From Nectonema munidae (Eukaryota > Nematomorpha > Nectonematoida > Nectonematidae): a stretch of DNA of 64,000 nucleotides. The notes under the pieces are model-generated. The model was not told where the DNA came from. It did no database searches and was given only the letters and a program-made list of their open reading frames with translations. Numbering within the stretch: the first letter of the stretch is position 1; each line of letters opens with the position of its first letter. The stretch lies in assembly GCA_030549495.1 (NCBI GenBank), contig JAUIRK010000497.1, forward strand, positions 101,580 through 165,579. The letters are read 5' to 3'. A program made the translations under genes and the position numbers. Positions 51,066 through 58,103 of this stretch are shown here, one piece after another.

Positions 51066-54000
51066 ATCCTCCCCCCTTCTTTTCTCTTTTTTTTTTTATT
51101 ATTGTTTTTTTTTTCTCCTTTTTTTAAAAAAAAAATTAAAAAAAAAAAAAGGGGGGGGGGGGATTCCAATGGAGTAATGAAACTAAGTTATAGGAATGCC
51201 TTTGAATTATGTGAAAACTCAAGAATATCAGTATAAATTTATAAGTGATTGTTTTTATTAAAAAAAATTCAAGGGATAAAAAGGTGGGTTATTGGGGGAA
51301 AAAATATGTTAATATGTTTCATGAGTATAGGGACAATTTAAAAGTTTAGACCTTTTATTTGAGCTCTTAAATTCTACCTTTTTGTCTTCTATAAACATCG
51401 ATGATAAGTATCTTAATAATAAGGTAAATAAAATCTCCTAACTTTTTACAGACTCCTATAACTCATTATTTAACATAAAAATATTTGAATAAATCTTTTA
51501 AGACACAAATTTCAGACGTAAACCACAAATTTGGTTCACGCTGTCTTACATTTCCACACTCTAAGGTCTACCCTGGGGAACCCTACCACGTTACCCCTGG
51601 GTAAATCATAGAAAATGTCACTCCGTACTCCAGCACAAAATTAGTAGATACCCCTGGATACATATAATTATGAGTTCTTTTTATAAGTAAGTTATTTAAA
51701 TTTTTTATTTTGTTATAAAATGCAACATTGTGTGTAAGTAAAATGTATTTACGTTCGACTATCACTAATTTGGAATGCTTGGGATTCGGCCTTTCCAAAT
51801 TTGTGATTTTCTTGATTAATAAAAAAAATCATACTTTGCTTACTCGATTTCTCTCACTATAAACTTGACGCCAATTAAAATTCAATGTCAGTCTATACCC
51901 AAAATTACAACAAAAAATTATTTTGTAAGTTCATTATCAGATGTACTGATTCTACTGGGTGTAGACAATTTTTTGAACATTTTTTTAATCTTATTCTTTT
52001 AGAAATAACACAATCTTCAGCACCAAAAGTAAAGAAAAATCGCTTTGATTGATGAAGGTGCACTAGTTGAAAATGAGTGACAAGTTGCAAATACTTTCAA
52101 CAAGTACTTTACTTCTTGTTATTGCATCTAGGAGTGATTCAATTAATGAGATATACAATTGGGAAGATAATCAAGATAATTCCTTTAAATTTCATCAAAT
52201 TTCAATGAATGATATTCTGAATGCTACAAATGATATGAAAAGTAGCGATGCAAGTGACGATAACGGAATCTCTGTAAATCATTTGAAACTTATAAAAAAT
52301 TCCATCTGTAAAGTGTTGTTTATAGGTTTCAACAAGTTTTTTAACCTTTCTTATTTCATTAGTCCATTTAATAAACCAAAGTTATTCCAGTATATAAAAA
52401 AGGAAATGGACGAGATGTAAAAAGCTATCGCCCCATATCAATGACAAAATTCTATACGCTCAGATTACTAACTATTTAGATTCTACAAATTTTCTAAACA
52501 GCTTTCCATTTGGTTTCAGGAAAGGATATTCTACTGAATTATTGAACTCTCTTTATGTTAATAAAATCATTAATCATCTTGAGAGCAAGAAAGATGTTCT
52601 ATCTTTATTTCTTGATTTGAGTCGTGCATTTGACTCCGTCTCCCGTCAAATTATACTACAAAAATCCAAAATATGTGGATTTGAGAGCAAAACTTTGAGA
52701 TTCCGTTTTTACTATTTTCACAATAGATCCCAATTAGTTTCCATTAAATAATTTTAGATCAACTGAGTCATCTGTCACTTGAGGTGTAACGCAAGGATGA
52801 ATCTTTGGTCCGTTACTCTTTTCAATATTAAATATATGGAATATTTAACGAAAACACAAATATTGATGTATTTTTATTTGTTGACGACATCTCAATTAGT
52901 TTCCCTTGATCGTGATTTGGATTATAAATCAGCTCAAATATCCTTGAATGTTAATCTCCAAAAAGTATATGATTGGATCACTTTGAATCAGTTATTGGTG
53001 AATAAAACAAAAACAAAGGGTATGCATTTTACGACATTGAGGCCCACGTTTTCACATATTTAAAGATACTGATATTGAAGGTGGTGAACATTTTAACTTC
53101 TTAAGTTTGTAAATAAATTTCTTCTCCTCCTTCTTCTTAGGTGCTTTTGTCTTTCTCTAATTAGTAGTTGTTAATTGAATCAATCATTAAATAATTTTAC
53201 TAAATTAAAGATTCCTGAAAAATCAAGGTGCAGGATTAACGAAGGTCGGAATTAGTGAATTTCGGTTAGAGATGATAGTCAACTGACTGTATTTCAAGAA
53301 CCAAGAGAAAAATATAATTTTTAAAGATTTAACTTGGAATGAAGGATATAGCAAACTGGGTATTGTGACATGCAAGAGACGAACAAAGGGTAGTAGTGAT
53401 AACTGGCACCGAGATGCTCTGTCTCCGAAGTAAAGTAACCAATATAAGGTAAAATTGGATGGAAATAAAATACATAAATAATTATAAAAAATGAAAATAA
53501 CAGAAACTTAGAAAGAGTACAATAGATATATATATCTGTTGCCGAAGAAAGAATATAAAAATATTTCATGTTTTTTATATTTTTAGAGAATTAAAAAAAT
53601 ATATAGAAGTGCAAGTTAAAAAAAAGAGAGAGAAAGGAAAAAATGATTCAGATATGACGATACTTAGAAGTTAATGCAGATATTTCATAGTAATATCGAC
53701 TTAAAAGAACGTAAAATAAGTAAATATTTTATGAAGCGATAATACGAAACTTACATTAGCACTACAACCCGGAAATACTGTAAAGTACTTTTATTTTGCG
53801 AAACAAATTTTAGAAGGTTGAAAAACAAGTTCGCTAAAATTTTAGATATTTAAGCAAAAAAATGTTTTTTTACTTCATGAACACTTAAAATCGAAATTAC
53901 ATGGCTTTTTAATTTTATATATAAAAAATTGTGAATGGTATAAAAAATTTTATATACAAAAACTTGAAACTCCAGAAATTTTTCACGAAAATTTCTTATT

Positions 54001-56683
54001 TACAATTTGGAAGTGTGAAAAAGGCCCCTAATTAGGATACATGGTAGCATATCGATTCCGTGCTGAGAACATCGGTCGTTTGTGGTTATTTTTAAGAAAA
54101 TCAATACTCTTCGTCTAGAGAATCTTTCATTCGGGAAACATCGCTAAATCTTTGCTCAGTTTTATTTTCTTGCGACAAATTCCTCACCGTTGTGTACTCC
54201 TTCTCGCCCACATTCTTAATGGTCCTGCAAAAAAGAGAAAAAGTGAGAAAAGAAAAGAGATATGAAATAATTCAACGAGGTGGAAGAAGTTTCAGAAGCA
54301 GTTCTGCTTTCGCTAGTCCCTTGGGCGCCAGGAATAATCAAGGTTAGCTCGCCATTTTTCGATAAGAAAGTTTGGATTTCGTTATCCTTCACTTCGTAAG
54401 GGATGGTGATTTCCTTGCTAAACTTCTTACTACTTTTACTATTTCCCGTTTCTTGGATATGAGACGCAAATATCTTCAATCGATTTTTCTTCAGTTCGAC
54501 ATTTATGTCTTCAAGGGAGAAGCCATTTAAATCAAACTGGTAAACTAGGCTAAAAAAACAACAAAAATATGTTAATCAACTTATCAGTAAAATAAATGTA
54601 ACATGACTACGAATGAATAGTTAGTTCACTGCACCAGTTGAGATTTGAGACCAATTAATTGATATTTAGAGTTAAGGTTTAATGTGGCTTTTATACTTAA
54701 AGAGATCATCAACGACTAGTATGATAGGTATTTGGGATAATTCCGTTTATGCCTAATAATAATAATATAAAAGCAAGATAAATATATTTTTTAAGTTTTT
54801 TTATTCCATATCGTTCTTCTTATTTACTTCTTATGATGTTTCTAGTATTAAAATTTATTAAACTGATATATCTACACATTAAAATGTTATATTATTAATT
54901 TTGTCTTATCTTGTTAATTTTATTGGAATACAAACAAAAACCGATAATTCAGGAGTAGGCCTTAAAATCAACGTCTCAAAATACCCAATCGATATTTATA
55001 AAACTAATCACATAGATTACCTTAGCAATCTAAATATCTTTAAATTAGAAACTATTTGAAAATACCAATTTAGATTTTTACTTTTAATGATAGCAGTATT
55101 GAGAAAACGAGAAGGCTGTGAAATTATACTTAGCTTAGGATTTTTTTTCAAAATTTCAGTGAACTGTTCACCCCTTCCACCATAAAGTATTGCTTTAATT
55201 AAAAATATAACCTTGAAATCTGGAGGTTTACGAACATTTTTGTGAAATGTAATCATATTGCAATCAATCCATTATATACCAAATATTATTTTCCCTCAAA
55301 CAAATCATTTCAGCATGATGTAGGACCGCGTGGACTCATTATATGAAAAATTATTAGGTAAAATATTGCATTACTTGCTTATTTTTATATAAAGCCAAAA
55401 TATTTTCTAAAAAATTGCCGACCTGAATTCCATTTCGGCCAAAAGTGCACGGTTAAGAAACCATGGCCTATGAGTAGAGAATGTGCATGTAGTTCACAAA
55501 GACATCGTTAAACGAAAGATCCTCACTTTCATTATTGTATTAATGCCCTCGTCCACACAGGTATTGGAAAATTCGTATCATGTGTTGTGTTTATCATTTA
55601 TTAACCCATTTAGTACCAATGTTTTCAAAGGAAAAGCAGGGGAACTCTTGTTTTGAATTATTAATGAAGTTGTCTGCGTTCCCTTTGGGAACATTGGAAT
55701 TAAATGGATTAAGGGCCAAAAATAATTAATCATAAGTCATTTAAAAATATTAATAGCAATTTATATTATATTATTATAGTATTATTTTATTATTAATATT
55801 AATCAATATATATAATCAATATTGATAATCAATATATGTAATTATAATTGTAAATTTTAATATTTCAAAAAATTTAATTTATTTGCATAACTTAGGTATA
55901 AAGACTAGGCAAAACTGTTTTTATTAGCCTTAGGTTTTCTCCGAATAAAAGACATCAAACAAAGAATGGAGTAATTTTTAGCATAGCAAGTAATTAATGC
56001 CCCATTTCGAATTATACAATGTGCCGCTTTTGGAGCGCGTGGTATGGGTTGACCACCCCTGGATTAGATGATAAGAACTATCTCATTAGTATGAGCAGAA
56101 AAAGGATTACTTATTTTCATTTTGCATCAAATTGGGAATATCAAGATCACTACTTCTTCTGAATTTGCTTTCTTTAGAAGAACTAAGATGCTTGGTCGTC
56201 TCTTTTTCAAGAAAATCTTTCTCGCTAGCACTATTTGAAGGGGAAAGTGTGTAAGAAAGGAATGTTGAAAGAATAAGTGCCTTACTTTGTATTCTGTGCC
56301 AAGTTCGTGTGCACTTGAATATTCAAAATACCAGTGGTCGAGAGGACGGAACTGATGTTGTTGACAATGCAGCCACCTGGCAATTTATACTCTTCGTAGA
56401 ACTTGTTCAGAACAGCGCCGTCACCGCCCACGTGTTCTGCCATCACGATTAAGTTCGCGTTGCTTTTCACTTTCACAAAAATTTCTTCGATTTTGAAAGG
56501 ACTCATGTCCAATTTCAGCTTGATCCTGTTAACCATCAGAAACAACTCAAATGCTGCAAAATGTGTACAAAATCTTACTTTCCATCTGGTTCAGGGTGTA
56601 ATGTTGCCAACTGTGATTTACCTTCTGATACGTTTACTTTTCTTTCATCTAAATTCACTTTAATCATCTTTTCGCCTTTGAAA
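34054..56683 (-). CDS. Giant multi-domain small heat-shock-like gene, 13 tandem ACD exons (whole model)
   Basis: Candidate joined model, minus strand, exons in transcription order: 56683-56579, 56525-56286, 56230-56111, 54549-54277, 54224-54108, 50262-50035, 49970-49824, 48353-48162, 48099-47839, 47771-47685, 46771-46634, 46579-46355, 45484-45396, 45177-45151, 43924-43822, 43540-43226, 43167-42886, 42834-42589, 42529-42437, 42128-41856, 41798-41736, 41678-41451, 41378-41313, 41243-40989, 38714-38655, 38601-38350, 38300-38214, 34279-34054. That is about 4.8 kb of coding sequence. Thirteen exons each carry one alpha-crystallin/HSP20-like domain of 75-105 residues; the others are charged or Ser/Thr-rich linkers. 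Small heat-shock proteins are ATP-independent holdases that assemble through ACD dimers; a 13-ACD chain could act as a preassembled oligomer or scaffold (inference). Nearly every junction is phase 2 and no internal exon has an in-frame stop. The true first exon was not found upstream of 56683. Splitting into two genes near 40.7-38.7 kb is the best alternative. Confidence 0.6.
34920..35860. repeat. Diverged tandem repeat, unit about 140 bp, 6-7 copies
   Basis: The motif TAAAATATATTTTTT recurs near 34930, 35065, 35200, 35346, 35485 and 35712. Each is followed by a CATGCTGATTTCATTTTTGG-like block, then GTGAAAATGTCAATCAAATA-like and AAAATTTTGTCGGAAAACG-like blocks. Spacing is 135-147 bp, except the last (227 bp). 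The copies are strongly diverged, so the array is old. It lies in the gap between ACD 12 and ACD 13. Confidence 0.65.
35861..38213. other. Gene-free part of the ACD 12-13 gap
   Basis: AT-rich without supported exons. At 37613-37660, an (AT)n run with CCATTTTCTTATTGAATTCG then TCCTTTTTCAC matches the array at 60576. Confidence 0.4.
38214..38300 (-). CDS. Multi-ACD gene: linker after ACD 12
   Basis: 29 codons, phase 2 in; acceptor TTTTTACTTTGCAG. The product SVLSSNFTFDPSMYTSVAKN is followed by VSKDKDGK. The end AA|GTAATC reads Lys-stop if unspliced, so it is either a donor to ACD 13, 3.9 kb away, or a terminal exon. Confidence 0.6.
38350..38601 (-). CDS. Multi-ACD gene: ACD 12
   Basis: 84 codons, phase 2 to 2. 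It is among the most canonical copies: SVYTFDVSSFKREEVKVEI, TLKVSAEHLST, FNKEYSLSKAAIIEQM and DDKGFLIVSIPNEG. The Pro of the LP motif is replaced (YSLS). Ends at GA|GTACTT. Confidence 0.9.
38655..38714 (-). CDS. Multi-ACD gene: linker before ACD 12
   Basis: 20 codons, phase 2 to 2; acceptor TATTTAG, donor AG|GTAAGA. The product is RSSDTPDYEKNCVIDEQG. It joins in frame to ACD 12 across a 53-bp intron. Confidence 0.65.
38750..39440 (-). pseudogene. Unidentified decayed coding stretch in the ACD 11-12 gap
   Basis: Minus-strand readings keep protein-like pieces in changing frames: EPKEAQELTDKDFVGIKY, IKNNDHLNEIYENCLKSKKG, ERGKKFMKHFVPQGTLVLYI and ANEEWVGHLSTFMQPKED then VFSDEFLSSFGSR. Stops separate them. 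The family is not recognised. It could be a dead gene copy inserted here. Confidence 0.3.
40725..40872 (-). CDS. Possible alternative terminal exon of the multi-ACD gene
   Basis: Open frame from an acceptor (TTTAAG before 40872) in phase 2, ending in TAA at 40725-40727. The product is Lys-rich (KLNEKVSKNGNSSQVVVNDG, then HLFAKKHKGKNYS). It has no phase-compatible donor, and a possible ATTAAA poly(A) signal lies at 40705-40710. It could be the true 3' end of the ACD 1-11 gene or an alternative last exon skipped in the long form. Confidence 0.45.
40989..41243 (-). CDS. Multi-ACD gene: ACD 11
   Basis: 85 codons, phase 2 to 2; acceptor AAATGATTTAG, donor AG|GTAGCG. The domain is VVYEFDTQGYPTQSIDSQV, IKVTAKRTNVN, FCKEYPLLPNLIIESM, KNSRLLVKFKRN. 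It has no usable ATG near its start, so a simple ORF search misses it. Confidence 0.84.
41313..41378 (-). CDS. Multi-ACD gene: short linker after ACD 10
   Basis: 22 codons, phase 2 to 2. Polar product (NIQEQKGKDTNEQFYYIDSE). Acceptor CACACGATTAAG, donor AG|GTAATT. Confidence 0.62.
41451..41678 (-). CDS. Multi-ACD gene: ACD 10
   Basis: 76 codons, phase 2 to 2; acceptor TCTATATTTCAG. Motifs: IVYKVDLFDTKPEDVSIKV, LLISNKMKGG, KMFAIPDFVDTKKVE, FSQNQLVVKIAI. The donor AG|GTTTCT is unusual. Confidence 0.86.
41736..41798 (-). CDS. Multi-ACD gene: short linker after ACD 9
   Basis: 21 codons, phase 2 to 2, 57 bp after ACD 9; acceptor TTCTTTTTTCAG. The product is ATNKKEVAFSKDFEIDEVNK. Good splice sites on both sides. 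Confidence 0.65.
41856..42128 (-). CDS. Multi-ACD gene: ACD 9
   Basis: 91 codons, phase 2 to 2; acceptor TGTTATTGTCAAG, donor AC|GTATCT. Motifs: FQIKINISDFNAINDCKVEV, SIKIFSVED, FEKETLLPKNLFIEKILK and EKEYLIIDFKK. Confidence 0.82.
42437..42529 (-). CDS. Multi-ACD gene: acidic linker after ACD 8
   Basis: 31 codons, phase 2 in. The product starts PDKATNKPEDVCLDNHENIT and ends in an Asp run. If spliced at AC|GTGATT it joins ACD 9 in frame; otherwise TGA at 42434-42436 ends the protein, with a possible ATTAAA poly(A) signal near 42391. This is one of the positions where a gene boundary could lie. Confidence 0.55.
42589..42834 (-). CDS. Multi-ACD gene: ACD 8
   Basis: 82 codons, phase 2 to 2; 51 bp after ACD 7. 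The first strands are diverged (RFVVKTPTTKSENLTFKV), but FHSEISLPKNTIVQSIKNA and NEETLVLEYESR are typical. It has a Glu/Asp-rich loop. Confidence 0.83.
42886..43167 (-). CDS. Multi-ACD gene: ACD 7
   Basis: 94 codons, phase 2 to 2; 58 bp after ACD 6 with no separate linker exon. Motifs: IETCVKITGYKPKDVEVEL, TILVKLVRDE, SRREFQIPEDVDARS and SEELIIEVL. It is the only copy that keeps Arg at the FxRxxxLP position. High similarity to ACD 6 suggests a recent duplication. Confidence 0.88.
43226..43540 (-). CDS. Multi-ACD gene: ACD 6
   Basis: 105 codons, phase 2 to 2; acceptor TTTATTTAAAG. Motifs: LETKIEVSGIEPKDVHVEV, TIRVMSKKEGS, VEKEYEIPEDANVES, CLDGQLFVHFTP. The tail after the domain is rich in Pro, Glu and Lys. 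Confidence 0.88.
43822..43924 (-). CDS. Multi-ACD gene: Thr/Lys/Glu-rich linker before ACD 6
   Basis: Open frame with TRTDDVTKTTTKTQTCEKET, then KIEKTEYSKNTEGR. The donor AG|GTATTT is in phase 2. Two acceptors are possible: 43926 (phase 2, joins directly to ACD 5-type exons) or 43924 (phase 1, joins the micro-exon). Confidence 0.65.
44225..44900 (-). mobile_element. LINE C-terminal fragment inserted in an intron of the multi-ACD model
   Basis: Minus-strand reading contains TTSVRPVMTYGCGRWSL, then EKKILRKIMR, and in another frame LITWVDIVRQAMDKKVDGKR, then GRQRKRWKDRLAE. This is the end of a non-LTR RT protein (PV-TYG---W, then RGRP--RW-D). It ends at a GAAGAAGAAGA-type tail near 44236. The frame break near 44460 and an internal stop show it is a truncated, decayed copy, in sense orientation with the host gene. 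Confidence 0.88.
45151..45177 (-). CDS. Multi-ACD gene: candidate micro-exon
   Basis: 27 bp between GTTTTTCAG and A|GTATCA, phase 1 to 1, encoding PPMSMQHP with split codons at each end. It restores the phase needed at 43924 but rests on short signals only. Confidence 0.3.
45396..45484 (-). CDS. Multi-ACD gene: linker exon after ACD 5
   Basis: Enters in phase 2 and leaves in phase 1 (89 bp); acceptor TTTTAATTTCCAG, donor G|GTATTT. The product TVHSLKFDSRLTTPIRVNNS is followed by KDQSLFTKE. Reasonable splice sites but no domain. Confidence 0.5.
46355..46579 (-). CDS. Multi-ACD gene: ACD 5
   Basis: 75 codons, phase 2 to 2; acceptor TTTCGCTTCAAG, donor AA|GTACTC. Motifs: TIFKLKVPRDRCKPENVKVE, VIKVVSLDE, WSKIYTLPTNL and ISNDELIIRFDQ. 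It is more diverged in the first loop than the others. Confidence 0.82.
46634..46771 (-). CDS. Multi-ACD gene: Ser/Thr-rich linker exon before ACD 5
   Basis: 46 codons, phase 2 to 2; acceptor GTATTTTCATTAG. The product EMEKSAKEIITSTPNTTLSS is followed by SEPSDTSSQILEETFTKI. The ATG in MEKS is an alternative gene start, which would make ACD 5 the first domain of a second gene. Confidence 0.6.
47685..47771 (-). CDS. Multi-ACD gene: linker exon after ACD 4
   Basis: 29 codons, phase 2 to 2, 67 bp after ACD 4. The product is acidic and polar (IHESEDHVNTPMTPTSKERE). The donor AA|GTGCGT is weaker than most. Confidence 0.6.
47839..48099 (-). CDS. Multi-ACD gene: ACD 4
   Basis: 87 codons, phase 2 to 2; acceptor CATCCTTTTCAG. 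Motifs: VIAKVSMPDFAVKNIKVVI, TLRVTADREEL, FRKDISIPKN, FAKDELLIKIPIKP. It ends in a Ser/Pro tail. Confidence 0.87.
48162..48353 (-). CDS. Multi-ACD gene: Ser/Thr-rich linker exon before ACD 4
   Basis: 64 codons, phase 2 to 2; acceptor TATATTTTAAG, donor CA|GTTCAT. The product reads FLSNTNMMEKSSFIKTTTNS and then a Ser/Gln/Thr-rich stretch. The internal MMEKS could be taken for a start codon, but the exon has a good acceptor and open frame upstream. It resembles the linker at 46634-46771 (EMEKSAKE). Confidence 0.65.
49154..49284. mobile_element. piggyBac MITE, copy 3 (in an intron of the multi-ACD model)
   Basis: It starts CCCATTTAAGGCCAAGCAAA and ends TTGGCCGTAAATGGG, with TTAA on both sides (49150-49153 and 49285-49288). 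At 131 bp it is the longest copy; the GCAGACGA motif occurs three times inside. Confidence 0.9.
49824..49970 (-). CDS. Multi-ACD gene: linker exon after ACD 3
   Basis: 49 codons, phase 2 to 2. The product starts IQQDLSSSFLQPDVLETRK and ends KDFEKDFDIPDVFE. The second half (YVKVFRK---NFGTKDFEKDFDIP) looks like the middle of an ACD, so it may be a degraded domain. Confidence 0.6.
50035..50262 (-). CDS. Multi-ACD gene: ACD 3
   Basis: 76 codons, phase 2 to 2; acceptor GATATATTTAG, donor AG|GTAACG. Motifs: KIIKIDVKGFKPSEISLKV, TILLCAEHKDG, MEKEISLPND and YSVNELILKIP. The FxRxxxLP Arg is Lys. Confidence 0.87.
50719..51162. other. Homopolymer-rich block, possible assembly artefact
   Basis: About 440 bp made almost only of long T, A, C and G runs (for example C5GG, G12, T20+). 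No biological repeat unit can be seen. The texture differs from all surrounding DNA and resembles low-quality consensus. The 88-codon Phe-rich ORF here is meaningless. Confidence 0.7.
52067..53120 (+). mobile_element. Jockey/CR1-like LINE reverse-transcriptase relic
   Basis: Plus-strand pieces in shifting frames include DASDDNGISVNHLKLIK, KSYRPISMTK, FLDLSRAFDSVSRQI (the SKAFDTV motif), and FVDDIS near 52876 in place of FADDTS. The order is that of an RT palm domain. Stops and frameshifts at 52420, about 52500, 52751 and 52860 show it is dead. It lies antisense within a large intron of the multi-ACD model. Confidence 0.88.
54108..54224 (-). CDS. Multi-ACD gene: linker exon after ACD 2
   Basis: 39 codons after TCTTTTTTGCAG, 52 bp downstream of ACD 2. 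Charged product (TIKNVGEKEYTTVRNLSQEN, then RMKDSLDEE). Unspliced reading stops at 54101; the phase-2 donor GA|GTATTG lies just before that stop. Confidence 0.6.
54277..54549 (-). CDS. Multi-ACD gene: ACD 2
   Basis: 91 codons, phase 2 to 2; acceptor GTTTTTTTAG. Motifs: LVYQFDLNGFSLEDINVEL, KIFASHIQE, FSKEITIPYEV and SKNGELTLIIPGA, then a Ser/Thr tail. The donor TC|GTTGAA is weak but the only phase-compatible choice seen. Confidence 0.85.
54550..56110 (-). other. Intron between linker 1 and ACD 2
   Basis: A 1.56-kb gap with one piggyBac MITE (55605-55708). No exon with both phase-2 splice sites and protein-like content was found; the ORF at 55017-55256 has no match. Confidence 0.4.
55605..55708. 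mobile_element. piggyBac MITE, copy 4
   Basis: It starts CCCATTTAGTACCAATG and ends ACATTGGAATTAAATGGA, flanked by TTAA (55601-55604 and 55709-55712). The orientation is that of copy 2. The interior CGTTCCCTTTGGGAACATTG is shared with the other copies. Confidence 0.83.
56111..56230 (-). CDS. Multi-ACD gene: linker exon after ACD 1
   Basis: 40 codons, phase 2 to 2. Hydrophilic product (SEKDFLEKETTKHLSSSKES, then FRRSSDLDIPN). The donor AA|GTAATC reads as Lys-stop if not spliced, so a terminal exon is the alternative reading. Confidence 0.6.
56286..56525 (-). CDS. Multi-ACD gene: ACD 1
   Basis: 80 codons, phase 2 to 2 (acceptor ATGGTTAACAG, donor AA|GTAAGG). It shows the ACD pattern: KLKLDMSPFKIEEIFVKV (first strands), LIVMAEHVGG, FYEEYKLPGG (the F---Y-LP motif) and STTGILNIQV (the G-L strand). 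The residue normally Arg in FxRxxxLP is Glu here. Confidence 0.85.
56579..56683 (-). CDS. Multi-ACD gene: first recognised exon (linker or truncated domain)
   Basis: 35 codons between TTATTTTAG and AA|GTAAGA, phase 2 to 2. The product KMIKVNLDERKVNVSEGK resembles the first strands of an ACD and then breaks off into LATLHPEPDGK, so it is either a shortened ACD or a linker. It has an internal ATG (56667-56669) that could be a start, but the phase-2 acceptor suggests a further upstream exon. Confidence 0.55.
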
Positions 56684-58100
56684 CTAAAATAAATATTTTA
56701 GAAGTGAATTACTTTCTTGAATTACGAGTCATTAAGGCATCGAGGGCAACGATTTTTAAGACAAATCGTCTGTTTTCTTTTACTTTCAAAAATTGTGCAT
56801 TTTTGCTTTCTCCCCTAAATTATATATACTGGCTTCTAAGAAGTAATAAAACTTGATTTAAGATATATTTTATACTTTTTAATTTTCTTAACTAACATTT
56901 TAACTAACCAGCTAACTAACTTCAGGATTTCTCTGATGTTCTATTTTTAACTGTTTGGGGTTTTATCCGTTGGACAACTTATTAAATTTGTTTACTTATT
57001 TTTAGAAATTGAAATAATCTTTATAGATATAGTTTAAAAGAAATAATGTAATGTTACTCGACCCTTATCAACTGATCATTTAACTTTAATCTCGAAAAAG
57101 TAAAAGAGAGACTCAGAGTAAAAAGACTGTTGTTTTTAAGGTCTAAATACAACGTAACTAAATAAATTTTGACAATTAAAATAAAGCCTTCCTAAATTTT
57201 CGCAATTTAGCGTTTTCTGCAATGCGCTCCCATATTTCACTTTGTTTCATTTCGCCTTTATACTCCACCTTTTAACTCATCTACTCCCATTTTCGCTTCT
57301 TAACAACTTCTTCCTCGTTCTAGGGCGCATATTTTGGGGGCAAGGGAGGGGATGGCGGACTGAATCCAGTATTCTGGATCTTTTGAGTCTTTTTAGTTTG
57401 GTGCCGACTTTTCGCTCTTAATATTGTGTTTTCATTTTTTACTTCACCATTGTAGCTTTCATTTAAGGAATTATTTCTTACATAACTGATGACGGTATAC
57501 AAATTCGTTATCTCAACCCCCAAAATTTTGTATTATGAAAAAGGTAAATTTAAATATCACTAGAAAATTGTTATTATGAAAAAGATGCAAAAAAAATTGG
57601 TACTTATTGGCAAATTATCAAAATTATTGGCAAATTACCTTCCTCTAGTCCTAAAATTACTAGATCACTAACTAACTCTTTATTTATGTTCAATTTAGCT
57701 GACTAATCAAATAAACTAAATAACTTTTTTATTTATCTTTTTCATAATAAAAATTTTTTTTAGTGATATTTCAATTTTCGCAATAAAAATAGGCGGAGAG
57801 AAGGGGGAACCAAATGAATACATTCATGGGAAATTTTTCACAATTAAAAATAAATTCGCCATCCCTCCAAATTTCAACTTTGTTTCTATGCACTCCAATT
57901 TATGCCTGTTTCATGCTTTTCAATTTTTCTACAATCTGCTATAAAAGCTATAAAATTGGTTTATTGTGAAAATTAAAAAAATATATTCTTTGACAAAGTT
58001 AGGCTCATCAGAAGCAAGGATTTTGAAAGGTACTGTACATCTTTTTTGAGCTAATCTTTATAACAAACCTCCAGCTTTTTTATCACAGGTTATATACCAT
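56684..58100. other. No recognised gene; includes an inverted repeat
   Basis: The first exon of the multi-ACD gene was expected here but not found. AATATCACTAGAAAATTGTT (57553 onward) through TTATTATGAAAAAGAT is repeated inverted at 57735-57770, with few mismatches across about 33 bp, which fits a small MITE. Minus ORF 57320-57523 has no match. Confidence 0.45.
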
Positions 58101-58103
58101 ATT

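Larger units (their letters stand above)
50263..54107 (-). other. Large intron of the multi-ACD model
   Basis: A 3.8-kb gap between linker 2 and ACD 3. It holds a plus-strand LINE RT relic and a homopolymer-rich block. If the locus is really two genes, a promoter and first exon would be expected here; none was recognised. Confidence 0.4.

Noticed and set aside
50911-51177. 88-codon Phe/Lys-rich ORF
   Set aside because: Lies wholly within a homopolymer block that is probably a sequence artefact.
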